Source: Methanomicrobiales archaeon (lineage in GTDB: Archaea > Halobacteriota > Methanomicrobia > Methanomicrobiales > Methanoculleaceae). From it: a stretch of 5,200 nt of DNA. This document shows, piece after piece, positions 1 to 5,200 of this stretch. The notes below the pieces were generated by a model. The model did not search any database and had not been told where the DNA came from. It saw only the letters and a list, made by a program, of their open reading frames with translations. The position numbers and the translations under genes are program-made. The stretch covers positions 1-5,200 of the forward strand of contig JAAZID010000106.1 of NCBI GenBank assembly GCA_012510295.1, read 5' to 3'. The stretch's first letter is position 1. Each line of letters begins with the position of its first letter.

Positions 1-720
1 ATCGAGAACCCCCTGCCCGATGACCTCCTGCACGGCCCCCCGCCCGATACGCCGGGTATCGACGACGAGCATCCGCTCCGCGAGGTCGGGAGCGTGCTTC
101 CTCACGTAGTCCGCAAACTCCTCCTTCACAAACCCCGGCCCCGCCACGACCAGGGGGCCGGTGACCATGTTGAGCACCTCAAGCGTTTTTTCGAAGAGCA
201 CCGACCGGGTGCCGGTATCCGCACCCTTGCTGCTCCCGGCGGTGATGGTCGCCACCCACTCCGGGCCGAACTGGCGCAGCCGGTAGACCTGACCCTCCCC
301 CTCCTCGATACTCGCGACGTGGACCACGCCGTAGGCCGAGGCATCGATGGCCCGCTTCAGGCGCCCGCAGTCAAACGACCGCCACCGCTTTATCACCGAT
401 ATCTCGTACCCGGGCTCGACGTTGAGGGTGTGGTGCGAACTCACATCCACACCGCTCTCGATGACGCCGGCGATCCGGAGCCGGTTCGTGTGCTGGTGAA
501 ACTCCACCTTCTCGACCCGGATGCCGAGCCTGATCGGCCGCTTCTCCACCTTCTCCGGCCGGAGCTTATCGGTAGCCGCCTCAACGCTCCGGAACGTCGT
601 CGCAAAGACGAGATCCCCCGGCCCGACCAGGTGAGAGAGGTGCCAGAGGTCGTCGAGCGTCTCGGGAAAGAGCCGTATCTCGCCGAATTGTTTCTTGAAC
701 TCCAGAACCTCTGCCTTCAT
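1..720 (-). CDS. pelA: mRNA surveillance protein Pelota (Dom34), C-terminus beyond window
   Basis: Pelota is the eRF1-like factor that enters the empty A site of ribosomes stalled at mRNA ends and, with ABCE1, triggers subunit splitting without hydrolysing peptidyl-tRNA. The frame is open from the ATG at 720 to the window edge, giving 240 residues of the roughly 340-350 usual for the family. The N-terminal Lsm-like domain (about 1-130) contains the familiar FGEIRLFPETLDDLWHL stretch (residues 12-28), then PGDLVFATTFRSVE (34-47). The central domain starts near 131 and carries the conserved GPGF motif at 194-197. No GGQ is present: the corresponding loop reads AGSSKGADTGTRS (161-173), as expected for a non-hydrolysing Pelota. 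The start codon overlaps the rqcH stop as ATGA and no clear Shine-Dalgarno is seen, so translation is probably coupled to rqcH. The C-terminal ABCE1-contacting domain lies outside the window. Family identification is very secure. Confidence 0.95.
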   Translation of the reverse strand, partial: MKAEVLEFKKQFGEIRLFPETLDDLWHLSHLVGPGDLVFATTFRSVEAATDKLRPEKVEKRPIRLGIRVEKVEFHQHTNRLRIAGVIESGVDVSSHHTLNVEPGYEISVIKRWRSFDCGRLKRAIDASAYGVVHVASIEEGEGQVYRLRQFGPEWVATITAGSSKGADTGTRSVLFEKTLEVLNMVTGPLVVAGPGFVKEEFADYVRKHAPDLAERMLVVDTRRIGRGAVQEVIGQGVLD

Positions 721-2615
721 GGTTCCACGATATCAGAGCCCCCGGGCGGGACGAACGCCGCGACCGCCTCGGTGTTCAGCGCACCCTTAAGCCCCTTCCA
801 CTCATCCTCGGGGAGCTTCTCCCGGAGCGCACGGATCACCTTCCTCGCTGTATCGTTCGGCTCGTACTGCCCGGGCTGGAGGGTCACCCACGCCTTCGCC
901 CGCCCGGTGACGGCCGAGGGCGGGCCGCCGATGACGGCGACCACGGGCGCCACCTGGAGGCCGATCGCAACACCGACGGGCGTGTTCCTGAAGTACTGCC
1001 GCTCCCCCCGGACGATGAACGACCCCCGGGCCACGTACTCACCCGACTCAGCCGTCTTGCTCACCTGGTCCGGGCGTGCCGCGTAGACATCGGCCGAGAA
1101 GTGGCCGGCCTTCCAGGCGTTTGAATAGGATGCGGCGAACGCCGCGGCCTCATCCAGGTGCTCGGTGGCACCCTTCACGATGACGACGCTCCCACCGTGG
1201 ACATCGGCGTGGATGAAGAGATCCCCGCCCTCCATGTACTTCTTGACGAGCTCCTCGTTCTGGGAAGCATCCCGGCCGCCGATGACAAGAACGCCGTCCG
1301 ACGTCATAAACCACCGGAACCGGTGGTACCACCGCTTCTTCTGGAGGACGAGTCGTTCCTTTTGCCGGGGCTTTGGCGTGATCATCCGCTCCATGGCAGC
1401 ATGGGCGCCGGTCTTCTTCTTCTTGAACTTCTTGATCTGGTCGTAGTAGCGGCCGATGTTCTGCTCGATCGTCTCGTGGACGAATACCTTCACCCGCTCC
1501 CCGGAGAGATCGACCTCCACCGCTGCCTCCGCCGGGTGGACAGCGCGGACCATCCTCGCGGCCGCGTTATCGCGGTTCGCCTTCAGGATCTCCTCGATCT
1601 CCTGCCACGACCGAATCCGGCTCGCCGCATCGAGCGCCTCTATGACCCCGGTGACGGCCGGGTAGTTCTCGTAGAGCACCTCCACGACCCGCTCGTAGCG
1701 CTTGATCTTCTTCTCAAAACCACGAATGGCGTCCGCCTGGCGCTGGCGGATCACCTCCTCCCGGGAGAGCCGGGGCTTTGTGCCTGAACCCTCCTTTTTC
1801 TCACCCTCCACCTTCGGGTAGAAGGCATCCAGGGCCTCGCTGAAGGTCTCGAACCGTTCGCGGACCTCATCGCCGGCGAGCACCACCGGCCAGCACCCGG
1901 AGCTCGTGATCACGGGGTCCCGGCGCTGCCCGACATCGGCCATCAGCCGGTCAAAAGCATCCCGTACGGCCTCCGCATCCACATCCGCGGCTGCGGCGCT
2001 CTTATCGACGCCCGCCATACGGCAGACCTCCTCGGCATACGCACCGCCGAGCATGCACCCGACGGCAAGCGTCCTGACGATATCGCGGTCTGAGTCGGCG
2101 AGCAACCCCCGGAACTCATCGGGCGAGAGCGCCGAACAGTCCGTCCCCGAAAAGGCGTAGACCGCGCCCGGAACCACATCCCGGTCCTTGAACCGGTGGT
2201 GCCAGAGGGGTTTTATGATCGTGTAGTCCTCGTTGCAGAGGATGGCGTTCCCCTCATCGAAGACCTCGAATATGAGGTGGTAGGTCGTATCCCTCTTCCC
2301 GATATCGATACTCATGGTCCGCTCGATCCCGAGCTGGCGGATACCGAGCACCCGGCCCCCATCGAGGTGCTTCCGGAGCAGCATCGCAAAACCCGGCGGA
2401 TGCTTCGGGGGTTCTGGGAACTCCGCGATGAAGTGGGCGCGCCGTCCCGTCTCCACGAGGAAGAGGTACTTCGCCCGATCCTCCCCGTTTAACCTGATAC
2501 CGAGGGTCTTTGCATCGAACTGATAGATCTTTCCGACCCAGAGCGGGAGGCGATCGGCCGCCTCCGCTACCAACGCCCGAAGATCGACCCCGCTCATACC
2601 CTGTAGTGTCGCCAT
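717..2615 (-). CDS. rqcH: RqcH/NEMF-family ribosome quality control protein (NFACT)
   Basis: This family (bacterial RqcH, yeast Rqc2, human NEMF) binds 50S/60S subunits that retain peptidyl-tRNA after ribosome splitting and recruits tRNA to extend the stalled chain with a C-terminal tail. The protein has 632 residues. NFACT-N is at about 1-175, with MSGVDL (7-12), FAMLLRKHLDGG (76-87) and QLGIER (94-99). A helix-hairpin-helix region follows (about 175-270). A highly charged coiled-coil segment (about 283-425) includes the basic run KKFKKKK (395-401). NFACT-R is at about 427-545, with KRWYHRFRWF (427-436), GGRDASQNE (446-454) and DLFIHADVHG (465-474). A C-terminal tail of about 85 residues ends in a VPPGGSDIV-type sequence. 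The position matching the catalytic Asp-Arg pair of the family reads Glu98-Arg99. The start used is ATG 2615. ATG 2597 (Met7) is a credible alternative because a TATA element lies only about 15 bases upstream of 2615. The gene leads the rqcH-pelA pair. Confidence 0.94.
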   Translation of the reverse strand: MATLQGMSGVDLRALVAEAADRLPLWVGKIYQFDAKTLGIRLNGEDRAKYLFLVETGRRAHFIAEFPEPPKHPPGFAMLLRKHLDGGRVLGIRQLGIERTMSIDIGKRDTTYHLIFEVFDEGNAILCNEDYTIIKPLWHHRFKDRDVVPGAVYAFSGTDCSALSPDEFRGLLADSDRDIVRTLAVGCMLGGAYAEEVCRMAGVDKSAAAADVDAEAVRDAFDRLMADVGQRRDPVITSSGCWPVVLAGDEVRERFETFSEALDAFYPKVEGEKKEGSGTKPRLSREEVIRQRQADAIRGFEKKIKRYERVVEVLYENYPAVTGVIEALDAASRIRSWQEIEEILKANRDNAAARMVRAVHPAEAAVEVDLSGERVKVFVHETIEQNIGRYYDQIKKFKKKKTGAHAAMERMITPKPRQKERLVLQKKRWYHRFRWFMTSDGVLVIGGRDASQNEELVKKYMEGGDLFIHADVHGGSVVIVKGATEHLDEAAAFAASYSNAWKAGHFSADVYAARPDQVSKTAESGEYVARGSFIVRGERQYFRNTPVGVAIGLQVAPVVAVIGGPPSAVTGRAKAWVTLQPGQYEPNDTARKVIRALREKLPEDEWKGLKGALNTEAVAAFVPPGGSDIVEP

Positions 2616-2626
2616 TGATTCTGGAG

Positions 2627-2633
2627 TATATAT
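2627..2633 (-). promoter_or_regulatory. Candidate proximal TATA box for rqcH-pelA
   Basis: On the minus strand the sequence reads TTCGATATATACTCC. The box centre lies only about 15 bases upstream of ATG 2615, so normal archaeal spacing would put the start of transcription near 2604, inside the first codons. That would favour a nearly leaderless message starting translation at Met7 (ATG 2597). If ATG 2615 is used, the more distant element at 2746-2734 is the likelier promoter. Confidence 0.4.
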
Positions 2634-2733
2634 CGAACCGGTACCTAAAGAATGGTACTACCGGCGGGAGAAGCTCAGGGTCTGCCGGGATCGGGGAACA
2701 CCTTGCCATAGGAGAGACCCATGCCCGAAGGTA

Positions 2734-2746
2734 CTTATATTTATAA
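2734..2746 (+). promoter_or_regulatory. Candidate TATA box for the EMC6-like-abcE1 operon
   Basis: CTTATATTTATAA is preceded by a purine-containing CGAAGGTA that could act as a BRE. With the usual archaeal spacing, transcription would start near 2765, giving a leader of about 100 bases before ATG 2868. The core is nearly palindromic (TTATATTTATAA), so on the minus strand it could also drive rqcH with a leader of about 100 bases. TTATTATA at 2762-2769 is a weaker plus-strand alternative. The call rests on pattern only. Confidence 0.5.
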
Positions 2747-2857
2747 CCGGGAAAGACCCAGTTATTATACGAATTCCTGCCAATCCGGGAAGTCGCCTGC
2801 AAGCCTGCCGGAAGGGGCATGCAACCGTTTCCTTCCAGGAGTAGCGTAAATAATATT

Positions 2858-2861
2858 GGTG
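2858..2861 (+). promoter_or_regulatory. Short Shine-Dalgarno (GGTG) deciding the EMC6-like start
   Basis: GGTG matches part of the archaeal GGAGGTGATC ribosome-binding sequence and lies 6 bases before ATG 2868. It overlaps the alternative TTG 2856 and GTG 2859 codons, so it supports the ATG over them. Confidence 0.45.
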
Positions 2862-2867
2862 TCAATA

Positions 2868-3230
2868 ATGAGCGACAATGCGGTAGCAGCAGAGGCTGAA
2901 ACGACACGGCCGGGGATACGCGCCGAGAAACAGGCCGAACACAGGGGTAGGGTAAAGCGGACACTGACAGCCTGCTTCATGGGTATCCTGACCGGGGTAC
3001 TCGCGTTCTACCTCTCCGGTACACCGGATCCCGTGACCGGTCTCCAGTCAAACGGCATAATCGGCCTCCTCCTCCTCGCGGCGGGCGTGGTCTTCCAGAA
3101 GCATGTATTCATCGCCCTCAGGATCGACTACATGAAGTTGACCAGCAAAGACTGGTTCTACCAGAGCTTTATGACGTTCGCTCTCTGGTTCATGACCTGG
3201 ACACTCCTTCTGACCACCACCGTCCTCTGA
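2868..3230 (+). CDS. Small three-helix membrane protein, probable archaeal EMC6-like protein
   Basis: The product has 120 residues. The N-terminal tail (1-31) is hydrophilic and ends in a basic cluster (RGRVKR, 26-31). Hydrophobic segments follow at about 33-50, 62-84 and 100-120, and the protein ends almost at the last helix. The charge distribution suggests a cytoplasmic N-terminus. A short loop with PDP (53-55) joins helices 1 and 2. An aromatic-rich stretch (DWFYQSFMTFALWFMTW, 95-111) leads into helix 3. Size, three-helix topology and composition resemble EMC6, a core subunit of the ER membrane protein complex that helps insert transmembrane segments, and its archaeal relatives. This assignment is from memory of the family, not an alignment. 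ATG 2868 is preferred because GGTG at 2858-2861 is a suitable short Shine-Dalgarno. In-frame TTG 2856 and GTG 2859 would add four or three residues. It ends 6 bases before ABCE1, so the two are almost certainly co-transcribed. The real-gene call is firm; the function is tentative. Confidence 0.85.
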   Translation: MSDNAVAAEAETTRPGIRAEKQAEHRGRVKRTLTACFMGILTGVLAFYLSGTPDPVTGLQSNGIIGLLLLAAGVVFQKHVFIALRIDYMKLTSKDWFYQSFMTFALWFMTWTLLLTTTVL

Positions 3231-3236
3231 TCACCC

Positions 3237-5009
3237 ATGCGAATCGCTGTTGTACACCATGATCGGTGTCACCCGCTCAAGTGTGGCACCGAGTGTATCC
3301 TCTACTGCCCACGTGTCCGGACCGGGGACGAGACTATCGTCATCGGCGATGACCGAAGAATCGTCATATCCGAGGAGCTCTGCGTGGGCTGCGGGATATG
3401 CGTGAAGAAGTGCCCGTTTGAGGCGCTCGATATCATCAACCTCCCCGAGGAGCTCGACCAGCCGACGCACCGCTACGGCCAGAACGGGTTTGTCCTCTAC
3501 GGCCTCCCGATCCCGGTCGAGGGGAAGGTCACCGGCATCCTCGGACCGAACGGCATCGGGAAGAGCACGGCGGTCAAGATACTCTCAGGGATGATCGTCC
3601 CGAACCTCGGGGTGACCGATACCGGGGTATCCTGGGAGGACGTCCTCGACCTCTTCCAGGGGACCGAGCTCTTCGACTACATCCAGATGCTCTCGCAGAA
3701 GAAGGTGAGGGTCGCCGTAAAACCGCAGTACATCGACCAGATCCCGAAGGTCTTCACGGGATCGGTGCGCGAGCTCCTCGCGACCACCGACGAGCGCGGG
3801 AAGCTCGACCACTACATCGACCGGTTATCGCTCAGGCCCATACTCGACCGGACGATCAAGAATCTCTCCGGCGGCGAACTCCAGCGGGTGGCGATCACCG
3901 CCTGCCTCGCACGGGACGCCGACTTCTACTTCCTCGATGAGATCACGCCATACCTCGACGTTTACCAGCGCATGGCCGCCGCAAACCTTATCCGCGAGCT
4001 CGCGCTTGAGCGGCCGGTCGTTATCGTCGAGCACGACCTCGCCATACTCGATATGCTCGCCGATACCGTGCATATCGCCTACGGAAAGCCAGCAGCCTTC
4101 GGCGTCATCACTTACCCGAAGGGTGTCCGGGTGGGGATCAACCAGTACCTGGAGGGGTTCCTCCCGGAGGAGAACGTCAGGTTCAGGGACTTCGCGGTGA
4201 CGTTTGAGGCCCGGGCCCACACAACGGAGGTGGACCGGGAGGAGCTCTTCAGGTTCCCGGCGATGACGAAGAAGTTCGATCAGTTCTCGCTCGTCGTCGA
4301 CGGCGGGGAGGTCCGGAGCGGCGAGGTCCTCGGGGTCGTCGGGGCGAACGGCATCGGGAAGAGCACGTTTGCAAAGCTCCTCGCCGGGGTGATCGAACCG
4401 GATACCGGATCGATGGATACCCGGGTGCGGATATCCTACAAACCCCAGTACCTCAAGGGCGACAGTGAGGCGACCGTTGAAGAGGTCCTCAGGCAGACGA
4501 CGACGAAGTTCGATACCTCCTACTACCAGCACGAGATCATCGAGCCCCTCACCCTCACCCCGGTCCTCCAGTCGCCGGTGAACACCCTCTCCGGCGGCGA
4601 ACTCCAGCGTGTGGCGATAGCGGTCTGCCTCTCGCGGGACGCCGACCTCTACATCCTGGACGAACCGAGCGCACACCTCGACGTCGAGCAGCGGGTCAGG
4701 ATATCGAGGCTGATCCGGCGGCATGCCGAGGGTCGGGACGTGAGCACGCTCGTTATCGACCACGACATCTACGTGATCGATATGATCAGCGACCGGATCC
4801 TGGTATTCGACGGCGAGCCCGGCGTCAGTGGTGAGGCCACAGGACCGTTTGACATGGCACCGGGCATGAACCGGTTCCTCGCGGCGCTCGGGATCACGTT
4901 CCGGCGGGACAAGACCGGCCGGCCGCGGATAAACAAGCCGGGGTCGTTCCTAGACCGAGAACAGATGGCCGCCGGCGATTACTACTACGCTGAGATATCG
5001 AAGTCCTGA
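3237..5009 (+). CDS. abcE1: Ribosome recycling/splitting ATPase ABCE1 (Rli1)
   Basis: ABCE1 is the soluble twin-ATPase Fe-S protein that separates ribosomal subunits after termination or Pelota-mediated rescue and stays on the small subunit towards reinitiation. The 590 residues match family length. Eight cysteines for two [4Fe-4S] clusters are intact: C11, C16, C20, C24 and C49, C52, C55, C59. NBD1 has Walker A GPNGIGKST (103-111), signature LSGGELQR (210-217), Walker B with catalytic E235, and switch His266 in VEHD. A helix-loop-helix insertion typical of the family lies around 132-155. NBD2 has Walker A GANGIGKST (369-377), signature LSGGELQR (451-458), Walker B with E476, and His509 in IDHD. 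The C-terminal hinge follows. NBD1 reads DEITPYLD after Walker B instead of the usual DEPSSYLD. The ATG lies 6 bases after the upstream stop. Only TGATC (3228-3232) resembles part of a Shine-Dalgarno, so translation is probably coupled. No transmembrane segments are present. Confidence 0.98.
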   Translation: MRIAVVHHDRCHPLKCGTECILYCPRVRTGDETIVIGDDRRIVISEELCVGCGICVKKCPFEALDIINLPEELDQPTHRYGQNGFVLYGLPIPVEGKVTGILGPNGIGKSTAVKILSGMIVPNLGVTDTGVSWEDVLDLFQGTELFDYIQMLSQKKVRVAVKPQYIDQIPKVFTGSVRELLATTDERGKLDHYIDRLSLRPILDRTIKNLSGGELQRVAITACLARDADFYFLDEITPYLDVYQRMAAANLIRELALERPVVIVEHDLAILDMLADTVHIAYGKPAAFGVITYPKGVRVGINQYLEGFLPEENVRFRDFAVTFEARAHTTEVDREELFRFPAMTKKFDQFSLVVDGGEVRSGEVLGVVGANGIGKSTFAKLLAGVIEPDTGSMDTRVRISYKPQYLKGDSEATVEEVLRQTTTKFDTSYYQHEIIEPLTLTPVLQSPVNTLSGGELQRVAIAVCLSRDADLYILDEPSAHLDVEQRVRISRLIRRHAEGRDVSTLVIDHDIYVIDMISDRILVFDGEPGVSGEATGPFDMAPGMNRFLAALGITFRRDKTGRPRINKPGSFLDREQMAAGDYYYAEISKS

Positions 5010-5050
5010 AGGGAGGTTGAAGTCGAGATACCCCGGAAAGGCCGGCCCGA

Positions 5051-5060
5051 CTCTATTTTT
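5051..5060 (+). terminator. Candidate T-rich transcription terminator after abcE1
   Basis: CTCTATTTTT lies about 40 bases after the abcE1 stop. It is the only T-run in an otherwise very GC-rich stretch and follows the GC-rich GGCCGGCC (5040-5047). Archaeal RNA polymerase commonly terminates at oligo-T tracts without needing a hairpin, so this is a plausible end for the EMC6-like-abcE1 transcript. Confidence 0.45.
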
Positions 5061-5102
5061 CCCCGGCATCATCCCATGCACCGGACCGTGGAAGATATCA
5101 CC

Positions 5103-5124
5103 CCGGGGAGGGGCCGGGGAGGGG
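5103..5124 (+). repeat. Tandem 11-bp G-rich repeat with G-quadruplex potential
   Basis: CCGGGGAGGGG occurs twice back to back (5103-5113 and 5114-5124). Together they place four G4 runs at 5105-5124 separated by A, CC and A. This arrangement fits a compact intramolecular G-quadruplex on the plus strand and its RNA. It lies outside any supported gene. Confidence 0.8.
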
Positions 5125-5138
5125 AACGCCCCTCCCCG
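5115..5138. repeat. Perfect 10-bp inverted repeat with 4-base loop
   Basis: The arms CGGGGAGGGG (5115-5124) and CCCCTCCCCG (5129-5138) are exact reverse complements around AACG. The left arm is the second copy of the tandem repeat, so the first copy could pair with the right arm instead. No T-run follows on the plus strand, so it is not a classic intrinsic terminator. It could be a transcript 3'-end stabiliser, a backup terminator or part of a dispersed repeat. Confidence 0.75.
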
Positions 5139-5169
5139 TCGAAGAGAACCATACTGGCCCTCCAGGGAT

Positions 5170-5189
5170 CCTCCGCCCCGGAGCGGAGG
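5170..5189. repeat. 7-bp inverted repeat with 6-base loop
   Basis: CCTCCGC (5170-5176) and GCGGAGG (5183-5189) are exact reverse complements around CCCGGA. An alternative register pairs CTCCG (5171-5175) with CGGAG (5179-5183). It lies 31 bases beyond the larger hairpin and may belong to the same palindromic intergenic element, which may continue past the window edge. Confidence 0.55.
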
Positions 5190-5200
5190 CAATATCGGCG

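Larger units (their letters stand above)
2616..2867. promoter_or_regulatory. Divergent intergenic promoter region between rqcH-pelA and EMC6-like-abcE1
   Basis: These 252 bases separate the two divergent gene pairs and contain no supported gene. They are clearly more AT-rich in patches than the flanking coding DNA, with TATA-like elements at 2627-2633, 2734-2746 and 2762-2769, so promoters for both directions must lie here. A weak inverted repeat (GGAAGG at 2810-2815, CCTTCC at 2831-2836) would fall in the leader of the plus-strand transcript. An AGGAG at 2837-2841 sits too far from any start (26 bases from ATG 2868) to be a normal ribosome-binding site. No tRNA, C/D-box pair or recognisable riboswitch was seen. 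Confidence 0.75.

Noticed and set aside
94..1086. A 330-residue plus-strand open frame
   Set aside because: It lies antisense to pelA and the end of rqcH, both clearly real by motif. Its composition (Pro, Arg, Leu, His rich) is that of a high-GC shadow frame.
1158..1787. A 209-residue plus-strand open frame
   Set aside because: It is antisense to the NFACT-R and coiled-coil coding region of rqcH. The Leu/Asp-rich composition is a shadow of the Lys/Glu-rich coding strand.
2616..2867. Possible small RNA (C/D-box type) or riboswitch in the intergenic region
   Set aside because: No paired C and D boxes and no known riboswitch core were found; only weak inverted repeats occur.
2254..2964. A 236-residue minus-strand frame crossing the intergenic region and overlapping rqcH
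   Set aside because: It would cover both promoters, the start of the EMC6-like gene and the conserved N-terminus of rqcH in another frame. No domain is recognisable.
3825..4763. A 312-residue minus-strand open frame
   Set aside because: It is entirely antisense to abcE1, has no recognisable domain and shows low-complexity acidic/Val/Leu composition from complementary GC-rich codons.
5011..5017. GGGAGGT, a strong Shine-Dalgarno match just after the abcE1 stop
   Set aside because: No start codon opening a frame lies at a suitable distance (the following TTG runs straight into stops), so it does not mark a gene.
4950..5192. An 80-residue minus-strand frame over the downstream region
   Set aside because: Its Gly/Pro/Arg-rich translation simply follows the G-rich repeats and hairpins, and it overlaps the end of abcE1.
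5076..5200. A plus-strand frame starting at ATG 5076 and open to the window edge
   Set aside because: There is no ribosome-binding site, it passes through both hairpins, and the product is Arg/Pro/Gly-rich without a recognisable family. The window ends too soon to judge.

Overview
The window looks like a methanogenic archaeon of the Methanomicrobiales, probably a Methanoculleus-like genome. Four things suggest this: high GC, archaeal TATA boxes in the only long intergenic region, archaeal/eukaryotic-type translation factors (Pelota, NEMF-type RqcH, ABCE1), and long antisense open frames of the kind a high-GC codon bias produces. The lineage is inferred from the style of the sequence, not from a database match.

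Layout: two divergent gene pairs flank a 252-bp promoter region (2616-2867). Leftwards (minus strand) run rqcH (717-2615) and then pelA (720 down to the window edge, C-terminus missing), joined by a 4-base ATGA overlap. Rightwards (plus strand) run a 120-residue three-helix membrane protein resembling archaeal EMC6-like proteins (2868-3230) and, 6 bases later, ABCE1 (3237-5009). The last 191 bases (5010-5200) carry no supported gene. They hold a T-rich candidate terminator, a tandem 11-bp G-rich repeat with G-quadruplex potential that also forms a perfect 10-bp hairpin, and a second smaller hairpin.

How the genes fit together: Pelota enters the A site of a stalled ribosome and recruits the ATPase ABCE1, which splits the subunits. 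RqcH/NEMF then binds the 50S subunit that still carries peptidyl-tRNA and, in characterised homologues, drives C-terminal tailing of the stuck peptide. The window therefore encodes successive steps of ribosome rescue and nascent-chain quality control from one divergent locus. The least understood member is the small membrane protein co-directional with ABCE1. If it is an EMC6-type insertion factor, the locus may couple ribosome rescue or recycling to membrane-bound translation. That link is inference from gene order.
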